The translations under genes and the position numbers were made by a program. Under the pieces are notes generated by a model. The model did no database searches. It saw nothing but the letters and a program-made list of their open reading frames with translations, and had not been told where the DNA came from. From Candidatus Uhrbacteria bacterium RIFCSPLOWO2_02_FULL_49_11 (GTDB lineage Bacteria; Patescibacteriota; Patescibacteriia; 2-02-FULL-49-11), in NCBI GenBank assembly GCA_001791465.1, contig MGER01000009.1, positions 1 to 9,163 of the forward strand: a stretch of DNA of 9,163 nucleotides, in the 5' to 3' direction. Numbering within the stretch: position 1 is the first letter of the stretch; each line of letters starts with the position of its first letter. Shown here one piece after another: positions 1-5,660 of the stretch.

Positions 1-678
1 AGCTTGTGCACCGGCCGGCCCACTCTGTGGGTGCAGCGGATTGCGGAAGAGCTTGGGATCACTGATTCCCTGCATGTCGCAGACGGCGGCGGCAGGGTGA
101 TTGACGGCAAGGGTAAGGTGCTGTGGGAGCGGCTTATCTCCGCCTCGGTAGTGCAAGAGATGGCGGCGGAAGCGCATCGCCGGGATTTTACGATTACCGC
201 CCAAATTAATGGAGAGGATGTAAGCCCGTGGATCCCTCCTCTCACCGCAGACTCAATTCCGCTCTTGACCCATATCCTGTTCAGAAGCTTCTCAAGGCAA
301 GATGCTGAATCATTTATGGAATGGATGGCCGCGCGTTCTCTTCCCGTGTATATGGTGCTTTCCCACTATCGCGACCATGAGGGGCCCATGGAGTGGCTCG
401 CGGACGTGACCGCGCAGGGCGCGAACAAACAGCACGCGCTCTTGCATCTTGCTGAACGGGAGGGGTTGAATTTGAAAAAGTTCATGGCCATCGGCGACGG
501 CTACAACGATTTTCCGCTTCTGATGGCGTGCGGGTTTAAAGTGGCCATGGGCAATGCGCCAGCCGAGCTTAAAGCAATTGCCGATCATGTGGCGCCCTCG
601 GTCGACGAGGACGGGGTGGCGGAGGCGATCGAGCACTTTGTGCTTAAATCCCAAATCCCAATTTCCAATGACCAATAA
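1..678 (+). CDS. Cof-type HAD-superfamily phosphatase (class IIB cap), 5'-truncated
   Basis: The frame is open from the first base, so the N-terminus, including the nucleophile motif DxDGT, lies outside the window; 225 codons are visible. The start of the visible part (TGRP, then a helix and a strand running to VADGGGRVID) matches the segment after motif II in Cof-type HAD hydrolases. The middle residues (about 40-130) fit the alpha/beta type IIB cap. A Lys in ANKQHALLHL fits motif III, and IGDGYNDFPLL (bases 490-522) is the Mg-binding motif IV, followed by the usual AMGNAPAELKAIADHV. Such enzymes dephosphorylate sugar phosphates and other small phosphometabolites in the cytoplasm; the substrate cannot be read from sequence. 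The last ten residues (KSQIPISNDQ) and the stop come from a palindromic repeat, so the native C-terminus was probably slightly different. Family assignment is firm, substrate unknown. Confidence 0.88.
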   Translation, partial: SLCTGRPTLWVQRIAEELGITDSLHVADGGGRVIDGKGKVLWERLISASVVQEMAAEAHRRDFTITAQINGEDVSPWIPPLTADSIPLLTHILFRSFSRQDAESFMEWMAARSLPVYMVLSHYRDHEGPMEWLADVTAQGANKQHALLHLAEREGLNLKKFMAIGDGYNDFPLLMACGFKVAMGNAPAELKAIADHVAPSVDEDGVAEAIEHFVLKSQIPISNDQ

Positions 679-764
679 AATCCAAATATCTCAATGACCA
701 AATTGTTTGAACATTGGAGTTTGAGTTTTTATTGGATATTGGGGTTTGGTCATTGGGATTTTTC
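646..764. repeat. Quasi-palindromic intergenic repeat, copy 1
   Basis: This AT-rich block is built from short words such as aaatcccaa and ccaatgacc (665-673) and their reverse complements (ggtcattgg, 748-756; ttgggattt), so the two halves can fold on each other imperfectly. The 13-mer ccaatgaccaata at 665-677 recurs exactly at 5530-5542 in copy 2. It begins inside the HAD gene and supplies that gene's stop. It has no ORF and no transposase. I take it as a MITE-like or REP-like repeat of the kind scattered in CPR genomes; the exact ends are uncertain by several bases. Confidence 0.7.
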
Positions 765-782
765 AATATGTGGTTATCCACT

Positions 783-813
783 TTGCCATTTTAGCAATTT
801 GGAGTAAGATAAT
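783..813 (+). promoter_or_regulatory. Possible promoter for the ACT-domain gene
   Basis: TTGCCA (783-788, 5 of 6 to the -35 consensus) is followed by GATAAT (808-813, 5 of 6) with a 19-base spacer, or by the poorer TAAGAT (805-810) with 16 bases. The spacing is not ideal. It lies 60 bases before the ATG and just after the palindromic repeat. Confidence 0.3.
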
Positions 814-873
814 GCATTATTCTTCTTCTATTACTCCGCTGGATGGCGCCGGTGGCGGAGGGAGGTGTTTTGT

Positions 874-1269
874 ATGAAAGATATCACTATTATTGAACAG
901 GACCGGCCGGGGCTTCTCGCGTCCATCGCATCGGCTTTTGGGCGGGAAGCGATCAATATCAAGAGGTTTTCCGCGCACGGGGTAGGGGGCAAGGCAGTGC
1001 TTACCCTTGGCGTGACGGACGTAGACCGGGCCTTGAGAGTGCTAAGAGACAACCAGATCAATGCGGTGCTCGACGAGATACTCATTGTGAAGCTTGAGGA
1101 TAAGCCGGGGGCGCTCGCCGACATCACCCTGAAGCTCAAAGATGCGGGGTGCAATCTGAAAACCGCGTATGTTGTCGGCCGCAACGGCTCTATGGTGTTC
1201 GTGGCGCTTTCTGTGGACGAGCCGCATCGCGCCCAGCTCGTGCTCGGCGATATATTGTTGAATGAGTAG
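874..1269 (+). CDS. Small tandem ACT-domain protein (putative regulatory amino-acid-binding protein)
   Basis: The ATG at 874 is chosen because ggagggagg (857-865) sits 8 bases before it; a GTG at 865 in the same frame overlaps that ribosome site and is less likely. The 131-residue product consists of two ACT domains and nothing else. The first (about 1-65) has the typical opening ITIIEQDRPGLLASIASAFG; the second (about 69-131) has LIVKLEDKPGALADITLKLKDAG. Both carry the Pro-Gly-x-Leu turn that lines the ligand site in ACT domains. ACT domains bind amino acids and related effectors, usually attached to an enzyme; a free-standing pair suggests a ligand-sensing regulatory protein or a separate regulatory subunit. 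No catalytic domain is next to it, so the partner and ligand are unknown. The family call is strong, the role inferred. Confidence 0.88.
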   Translation: MKDITIIEQDRPGLLASIASAFGREAINIKRFSAHGVGGKAVLTLGVTDVDRALRVLRDNQINAVLDEILIVKLEDKPGALADITLKLKDAGCNLKTAYVVGRNGSMVFVALSVDEPHRAQLVLGDILLNE

Positions 1270-1330
1270 GCCAGTCAGTCGCAGGCATCCCAGTCATTCG
1301 ACGGGACAAGAGCGACGCAACGAACGTGAA

Positions 1331-1367
1331 GTCAGAGACAAGCCTGCCTGCGCAGGCAGGCTCTGAC
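1331..1367. repeat. 22-bp perfect palindrome in a longer hairpin
   Basis: Bases 1341-1362 equal their own reverse complement (core gcctgcctgcgcaggcaggc). Outside it gtcaga (1331-1336) pairs with tctgac (1362-1367), so the transcript can form a long GC-rich stem. It lies 60 bases after the ACT gene. There is no T-run behind it, so it is not a classical terminator; a repeat-family hairpin is more likely. Confidence 0.65.
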
Positions 1368-1392
1368 GCTACCTTATATAATAATCATTGTA

Positions 1393-1449
1393 GCGTGGCA
1401 GTTTACTTGCCCCGTAGTGAAGCGCAGCTTCTACTACTGGGGTCTGCCA
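1393..1449. repeat. 57-base nested stem-loop
   Basis: gtggcag (1393-1399) pairs with ctgccac (1443-1449). Inside, ccccgtagtgaagc pairs with gcttctactactgggg with two bulged bases around a 3-base loop. The left half, read on the - strand (gcttc, actacgggg, aa, actgcc), resembles bases 7403-7432, which suggests a shared repeat rather than a gene-specific leader. Confidence 0.6.
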
Positions 1450-1456
1450 CCCACCC

Positions 1457-1482
1457 ACTCCGGTTTAGTCCGGAGTTTGTTT
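1457..1482 (+). terminator. Possible terminator upstream of the HPF-sigma gene
   Basis: actccgg (1457-1463) and ccggagt (1470-1476) form a perfect 7-bp stem with a 6-base loop, followed by ttgttt. It could end transcripts from the ACT gene. The T-run is short and also forms the candidate -35 box of the next promoter, so this is only tentative. Confidence 0.35.
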
Positions 1483-1504
1483 ATATAGAACGGTCGTGTA
1501 TAAT
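1477..1504 (+). promoter_or_regulatory. Candidate promoter of the HPF-sigma gene
   Basis: A perfect TATAAT (1499-1504) lies 16 bases after TTGTTT (1477-1482, a weak -35). Transcription would start near 1511 and leave about 50 bases of leader before the ATG at 1561. Confidence rests on the -10 box. Confidence 0.5.
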
Positions 1505-1560
1505 AATAAACACAATGCAACGAACAGTATAACCGTTTAACAATGTAGACATGCGTTCTT

Positions 1561-2568
1561 ATGCCACTTTCGGTCACTTTTTCCTATAAAAATCTCAACC
1601 CCCAGGAACATGCGCAGGTGGAACGTTATATGGATGAGAAATTGAGGAAGATCGAGAAATTGGTGCGCGATGCCGAGGCGCGTTTAACCGTGCGTGTGGA
1701 GAAATTTGTAAAGAAATCAGCGTTTAAAGCGGAATTCGTATTGCGTGTTGCGGGCTGCTCTTATCGCGCGTCGGAAGACGATCATACCATTGCCGAGGCG
1801 GTTGATTTCACCCTCGATAAGCTCACACGGCAGATTGAACGGATGCGCGAGCGCACAAGGCCCGCACATTCCAAGTTTCCGCGGAAGGTATCTCTCAAGG
1901 AGCGCTGGACGGAACTGGAAGAGCGGCTCGTTCCCCCCCAGAAGGAAGCGGATCGGGAAGAATTTTTTAAGGCGATTGGCGCATTGGTAAAGCCTGCCAT
2001 TGCCCTTATTCGCCATGAGATTGAGCATCTCAAGCTTGCAAGGAATATTGATGAAGACGAGTATGATGCGGCGACCATTATCGATGACGCGGTATTGAAG
2101 CTCTGGGAAGAGCGGAAGAAGAAACCCGCTACCTTAACCCTCCAGCAGTGGTTTTACCGCACCGCGTTTGATATTCTGAATGGGAAGCTCAAAGAAAGCG
2201 ATGCGGAGGATGATGCCTTGTCCATTGACCTCGTGGTGCCGGAGGAATCGGAGGCGTTTGAGGTGTCGAATTTGGGCGATGAAGTGAAAGATTTTTGGCA
2301 GCCTGACGAGGTCACGACCATTGCAGACACAATAGGCGCGAACACTTCTTCTCAAGGGCTTGCTCCTACGCAGAAAAAGCAGTACAGGAGGGTGCTTCAA
2401 GCGCTGCACCTACTGCCTCATCCCGCGCGTCAGGCTTTTCTTCTCAAGTATCGAGAAGGCTTTCAAGAGGCGGAGATTGCGCTCATCCAAAAACGCAATA
2501 TCGCGTTAGTGAGAAATGATCTGGCGTCTTCTCTCCAGTTCCTTAAGCAGAGGGCGGGCGAGGGGTGA
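1561..2568 (+). CDS. HPF/RaiA ribosome-hibernation domain fused to an ECF-sigma-like module
   Basis: The 335-residue protein has two recognisable parts. Residues 1-100 look like a short HPF/RaiA (S30AE) domain: beta-strand SVTFSYKNL, helix HAQVERYMDEKLRKIEKLV, strands RLTVRVEKF and FKAEFVLRVAG, then a basic amphipathic helix DFTLDKLTRQIERMRERTR. Residues 135-212 resemble ECF sigma region 2: ATIIDDAVLKLWEERKK, then LQQWFYRTAFDILNGKLK, which follows the usual DLVQETFLRLW...FRAWLYRIARN pattern. An acidic linker (212-265) leads to residues 273-332, which match sigma region 4: VLQALHLLPHPARQAFLLKY, then a helix-turn-helix from EIALIQ to FLKQR whose turn glycine is replaced by Lys. HPF domains bind the 30S decoding region; sigma modules bind RNA polymerase and promoters. 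No Shine-Dalgarno site is visible before the ATG. The gene overlaps the GTG of the next frame by 4 bases. HPF is a strong call, the sigma module good; the joint function is unknown. Confidence 0.85.
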   Translation: MPLSVTFSYKNLNPQEHAQVERYMDEKLRKIEKLVRDAEARLTVRVEKFVKKSAFKAEFVLRVAGCSYRASEDDHTIAEAVDFTLDKLTRQIERMRERTRPAHSKFPRKVSLKERWTELEERLVPPQKEADREEFFKAIGALVKPAIALIRHEIEHLKLARNIDEDEYDAATIIDDAVLKLWEERKKKPATLTLQQWFYRTAFDILNGKLKESDAEDDALSIDLVVPEESEAFEVSNLGDEVKDFWQPDEVTTIADTIGANTSSQGLAPTQKKQYRRVLQALHLLPHPARQAFLLKYREGFQEAEIALIQKRNIALVRNDLASSLQFLKQRAGEG

Positions 2569-2609
2569 CAGCGGCGGGGTGGGGGGTGGAGCGCCACAAT
2601 ACTATACGT

Positions 2610-4049
2610 ATGGCTCGTCAAAGAATTCTCGCAGTCCTTTTTTTTGTTTCACTTTTTGTCATTTTCTTTTTGCCGCATGCGGATAACGATTTTGGCTGGC
2701 ATTATCGTTGCGGCGAAAAAATATTGCAAGGGCGCAGTATCTGCACCGGCGGCGACTTTTTGTATTTTTTGTCTGATTATAAATGGGCTAATCCAACCTT
2801 TTTATACGATGCGTTCATCGCCGCCATTTTCGACCACCTCGGTTTTTTGGGCATCAGCCTTTTCGGCGCTTTGCTTTTCACACTCATCATGGTGCCGATT
2901 TATCGGAGCAGTCGAGCGGGGATTCTTATCACAATATCGTTGATGTATGTGGCGATTCTTCTTTCATCTTCAGTTTTGTATCTTGGTTTTAGGTCACAGA
3001 CGTTGTCCTTGTTGTTTGGTGTGCTTACCTATTCTCTCTTAGCCAATCGAGGATCAGTCCGCTTAAAAAAAATATTTTGGCTCATCCCTTTAGGTATCGT
3101 CTGGGCGAACAGTCACGGCAGTTTTTTCCTCGGCCCTTTAATGATGGCGGCTTATACCATTGACCAATGGCTGAATTATTTTAGAAGAAGATTGTCATTA
3201 CGCACTGCCCTTGCGGTTTCAGCGATTTTTTTGACGATGCTCTTCGCGACTTCGCTGAATCCCTTTGGTTGGCGCATTTATGAGGAGGTGTACCGCCATT
3301 GGCATACGCCTCTCAATACGCTGATTGCCGAATGGGTGCCGCCGTCATTCTGGCAGGAAATGATGATTATCGCTTCGGCTGGTGTATTCGCCGTGTACGC
3401 CGCATTTAAAAATAGGGCTACCTTTTTTGAGTTGATAATTTTGGCCATGACGGTTTTTTTCGCCCTCCACGCGCGACGCAATCTGCCGTTTTTTTATTTT
3501 TATTATCTTTACTTGGTGCTTAAAAATTTCCATTGGGATGCACCGAAGAGATATTTAGCAACAGTGGAATATCTGTCCATCGCGTTTCTTATGTTGACCT
3601 TGGCGTCCTACGCGCCGGGCAAAATAAAAAATACGGTCTCTTTCAGTGTCGATTTTTCTCACTATTGCGCTGACGGCTATGTGAAATATCCCTGTCGCGC
3701 CGCTGAGTTTTTGGAAAAGTTTTTCTCTGATCGTCAAACAACTTTGAATATTTTTAACACATATGAATGGGGCGGATTTTTGGTTTGGCGCTTGCCCACG
3801 CATCGCATTTTCGTTGACGGTCGTACACCGGCGTGGCGCGGCGAAAACGGCCAAAGCCCTTACGCGTATTGGTTGGAAATTTTGCAAACCAAAAAAGATT
3901 GGGACAAAAAGTTGGATTTTTACCGCACCGATTGTCTCTTCATCGGCGCCGGCACTTTTTTGGATGTGTTGCTGCAAGAACGAGGAGACAGGTTTGGTTA
4001 CCGGGAAATTTATCGCGACCGCATGGCAGCGGTGTGGATGAAATATTAA
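2610..4049 (+). CDS. Multi-pass membrane protein, GT-C-like putative glycosyltransferase
   Basis: From the ATG at 2610 the product has 479 residues and starts directly with a membrane helix (ILAVLFFVSLFVIFFL). An in-frame GTG at 2565, overlapping the previous stop, would add 15 soluble residues. About ten hydrophobic segments fill residues 5-350, followed by a soluble C-terminal domain of roughly 125 residues. The first outer loop holds DNDFGWH (residues 25-31), an acid pair followed by Trp-His as in GT-C enzymes. Other marks are WANSHGSFFLGP, LNPFGWRIY, ARRNLPFF and, in the C-terminal domain, NTYEWGGFLVWRLP...FVDGRTPAW. I recognise this set from unnamed bacterial membrane proteins related to GT-C transferases, which use lipid-linked sugars on the outer face; donor and acceptor are unknown. 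The gene is visibly richer in A/T, with many T-tracts, than its neighbours, partly because of Phe codons. Confidence 0.72.
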   Translation: MARQRILAVLFFVSLFVIFFLPHADNDFGWHYRCGEKILQGRSICTGGDFLYFLSDYKWANPTFLYDAFIAAIFDHLGFLGISLFGALLFTLIMVPIYRSSRAGILITISLMYVAILLSSSVLYLGFRSQTLSLLFGVLTYSLLANRGSVRLKKIFWLIPLGIVWANSHGSFFLGPLMMAAYTIDQWLNYFRRRLSLRTALAVSAIFLTMLFATSLNPFGWRIYEEVYRHWHTPLNTLIAEWVPPSFWQEMMIIASAGVFAVYAAFKNRATFFELIILAMTVFFALHARRNLPFFYFYYLYLVLKNFHWDAPKRYLATVEYLSIAFLMLTLASYAPGKIKNTVSFSVDFSHYCADGYVKYPCRAAEFLEKFFSDRQTTLNIFNTYEWGGFLVWRLPTHRIFVDGRTPAWRGENGQSPYAYWLEILQTKKDWDKKLDFYRTDCLFIGAGTFLDVLLQERGDRFGYREIYRDRMAAVWMKY

Positions 4050-4156
4050 ATAAATTCCCCGTGCCATTGCTCGATGCGATGTGTATCCGCCTCCGCAGGA
4101 AAACCGCGGGCGTAAGATGCGCGGCATTTCATGGGAGGGGTGTGGATAATTCTGAC

Positions 4157-4185
4157 TTAACAGATCAGGATTGATAGGGTATAGT
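4157..4185 (+). promoter_or_regulatory. Sigma70-type promoter of the superoxide dismutase gene
   Basis: TTAACA (4157-4162, 5 of 6 to TTGACA) and TATAGT (4180-4185, 5 of 6 to TATAAT) are separated by exactly 17 bases. The start point would be near 4192, giving a leader of about 35 bases before the ATG at 4227. The leader has ggag only far upstream (4195-4198) and no usable ribosome site close to the start. The rest of the 4050-4226 gap shows no clear terminator for the gene before it. Confidence 0.6.
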
Positions 4186-4226
4186 TAAACCTCTGGAGAC
4201 TCATTATTCAATAATACGATAATCAT

Positions 4227-4835
4227 ATGGCCTACACTCATCACATCAAACCGTTGCCCTTTGGGCATGATGCGACCCCGGGCATTTCGCAACAGGTGAA
4301 TGCCTGGCACCATGATACGCATTATGCAGGGTATGTGAAGAAACGCAATGAGATAGAGGAAAAGCTGGAAAAGGCTGACCGCAATCAGGCGAATGCGAAT
4401 TATTCTGAATACGGAGAACTCAAGCGCAGGGAAACCTTCAATGCATCAGGCCAAATATTGCATGAATTGTATTGGGATATGCTGGGCACGGGCGGCGCGC
4501 GGGGGACACCGCAGGGAAGAATTGCGGAAAAAATGAGCGCTGATTTTGGATCTGCGGAGAAGTGGCAGGAGGACTTTATTGCCTGCGCCAAAGCGGCGTT
4601 GGGATGGGCGATTTTATGCTATGATCCTTCTGACGGGCGGCTCCATAATTATCTCGTAGATTACCATAATAATGGCGCCGTGTGGGGCGCGCGGCCCTTG
4701 CTTGCCATTGATGTGTTTGAACATGCGTATTACCACGACTATGGACCGGATCGCGCGAAGTACGTGGAAGCGTATCTCAATAATGTCGCATGGGAAAAAG
4801 TAGATAAAGCGTATCAGAGTGCGGTAAAAAGTTAA
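4227..4835 (+). CDS. sodA/sodB-type: Iron/manganese superoxide dismutase
   Basis: The 202-residue product matches the full length of the Fe/Mn superoxide dismutase family, which converts superoxide to hydrogen peroxide and oxygen. The four metal ligands are in place: His28 (in AWHHDTHYAGYV), His79 (in GQILHELYWDML), Asp162 and His166 (in DVFEHAYYHDY). Gly75 stands where E. coli FeSOD has its outer-sphere Gln69, and His147 (in DYHNNG) lies 15 residues before the Asp ligand, as does the second-sphere His of Mycobacterium tuberculosis SodA and archaeal enzymes. I therefore infer an iron or cambialistic enzyme of that branch, not the E. coli FeSOD type. No signal peptide is seen, so it acts in the cytoplasm. 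It appears to be a single-gene transcript behind its own promoter. The family is certain, the metal is not. Confidence 0.95.
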   Translation: MAYTHHIKPLPFGHDATPGISQQVNAWHHDTHYAGYVKKRNEIEEKLEKADRNQANANYSEYGELKRRETFNASGQILHELYWDMLGTGGARGTPQGRIAEKMSADFGSAEKWQEDFIACAKAALGWAILCYDPSDGRLHNYLVDYHNNGAVWGARPLLAIDVFEHAYYHDYGPDRAKYVEAYLNNVAWEKVDKAYQSAVKS

Positions 4836-4874
4836 GTAAGTGCACATTCACTGCCCTTATTCCAAAGCAGCATC

Positions 4875-4951
4875 GGGAACTGACAATTTTATGCGGTGTC
4901 GCGATCTAGCAGCTTGATGCGCTCAATCCGTCCTTAAAAATTGCAGTTCCC
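4875..4951. repeat. Inverted repeat with 15-bp arms downstream of the dismutase
   Basis: gggaactgacaatttt (4875-4890) pairs with aaaattgcagttccc (4937-4951) over 15 base pairs with a single bulged A at 4883; the 46 bases between have no ORF. No strong T-run follows (tcgctatttta), so it is at best a weak terminator; it may be a small MITE-like element. Confidence 0.6.
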
Positions 4952-4992
4952 TCGCTATTTTATAGGTTTATCTCCATAGTTTAAGAAGAACA

Positions 4993-5024
4993 AAAACTCC
5001 ATTCCTGAAGCGGGATGGAGTTTT
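4993..5024. terminator. Bidirectional intrinsic terminator between converging genes
   Basis: aaaactccat (4993-5002) pairs with atggagtttt (5015-5024); tcc/ggg extend the stem around the loop tgaagc. On the - strand the stem is followed by a T-rich tail (tttttgttctt), so it ends the 5498-5046 gene; on the + strand it can stop readthrough from the dismutase. Confidence 0.8.
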
Positions 5025-5045
5025 GTGGTAGAGAAGAGGGACCGA

Positions 5046-5498
5046 CTAAAAGCGCAGGAAGATGATGAGAGATACCAATATGAACTGGTAAAGCGTGCCA
5101 AACCAAAAAGGAACGTCTTTTTTGGGGTGGGGGTGAAACCAGGTGTGGAACTTTCTGTAGGGTTGGAGGAAACGCCAGCGAGTGAGTTCATGGAATCCCC
5201 ACAGAAAATCGGGAGCAACCGATCCGATGAGCGCGGCCGTCACTGACGGCGTAAGCACAGGAGGAGGGGCGAGCAGCCACAGCGCTCCTACCATGAGCGC
5301 GGCATCAAGGGCGGCGATGAGTTTCATGGTAAAGGTGCGGACGTGTCTTTCCTCGCTTAAGCCCAGCCGTACATAGTCCCCGTGCGGTATCATGTCAGTG
5401 AGGAAATGTGAAATGGCGCCCAGTACGAATGAGGCGATGGGGTGAGCGACGTGCTCGCCTATGAGGACACCGATGGTTGCGTGAACCGTGAGGTACAT
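5046..5498 (-). CDS. Small integral-membrane protein with conserved-looking His/Asp motifs (YdjM/DUF457-like, uncertain)
   Basis: The ATG at 5498 is preferred, giving 150 residues (MYLTVHATIGVLIGEHVAHP). An upstream in-frame ATG at 5546 would add 16 residues coded by the palindromic repeat and is probably spurious. The protein has about four hydrophobic segments, the last at the C-terminus (GTLYQFILVSLIIFL). Polar residues that could bind metal occur as His6, SHFLTDMIPHGD (31-41), APDFLWGFHE and a C-terminal HTWFHPH. This spacing of His and Asp within membrane helices recalls the YdjM/DUF457 group of membrane-bound putative metal-dependent hydrolases, but the resemblance is partial and I cannot name a reaction. 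It lies downstream of murA on the same strand, 162 bases away, with a repeat between them, and is followed by a terminator 22 bases after its stop. The gene is credible, the function inferred weakly. Confidence 0.7.
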   Translation of the reverse strand: MYLTVHATIGVLIGEHVAHPIASFVLGAISHFLTDMIPHGDYVRLGLSEERHVRTFTMKLIAALDAALMVGALWLLAPPPVLTPSVTAALIGSVAPDFLWGFHELTRWRFLQPYRKFHTWFHPHPKKDVPFWFGTLYQFILVSLIIFLRF

Positions 5499-5510
5499 AC
5501 CCAGAGTGAA

Positions 5511-5655
5511 AAATCTCAAATCCCAATACCCAATGACCAATATCACGCCAGAGGCGGATCAGCCTTTGGCTGAAAATCCCAAACGACAATGCTCAAAATT
5601 GGTCATTTGGATCTTGAGCTTTATTGGGAATTGGGATTTGGACATTGGGTTTGTC
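5511..5655. repeat. Quasi-palindromic intergenic repeat, copy 2, with nested hairpin
   Basis: It is built from the same words as copy 1 (ctcaaatcccaa, ccaatgaccaata at 5530-5542, then ggtcatt, ttgggatttg and cattggg in the second half). At its centre gccagaggc (5547-5555) pairs with gcctttggc (5562-5570) with one G-T pair around ggatca. It fills nearly the whole gap between the murA stop (5661) and the start of the next gene (5498). Confidence 0.72.
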
Positions 5656-5660
5656 CCATA

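Noticed and set aside
1326..1532. 68-codon + strand ORF
   Set aside because: It is made largely of the palindrome and stem-loop and includes the TATAAT box; its protein has no recognisable pattern and no ribosome site.
3555..4127. 190-codon - strand ORF opposite the membrane protein
   Set aside because: It is antisense to a frame with clear membrane helices and family motifs, and has no domain pattern of its own.
5499..5546. Upstream ATG of the small membrane protein
   Set aside because: The 16 extra residues are translated from the palindromic repeat; the ATG at 5498 gives a sensible membrane-protein start.
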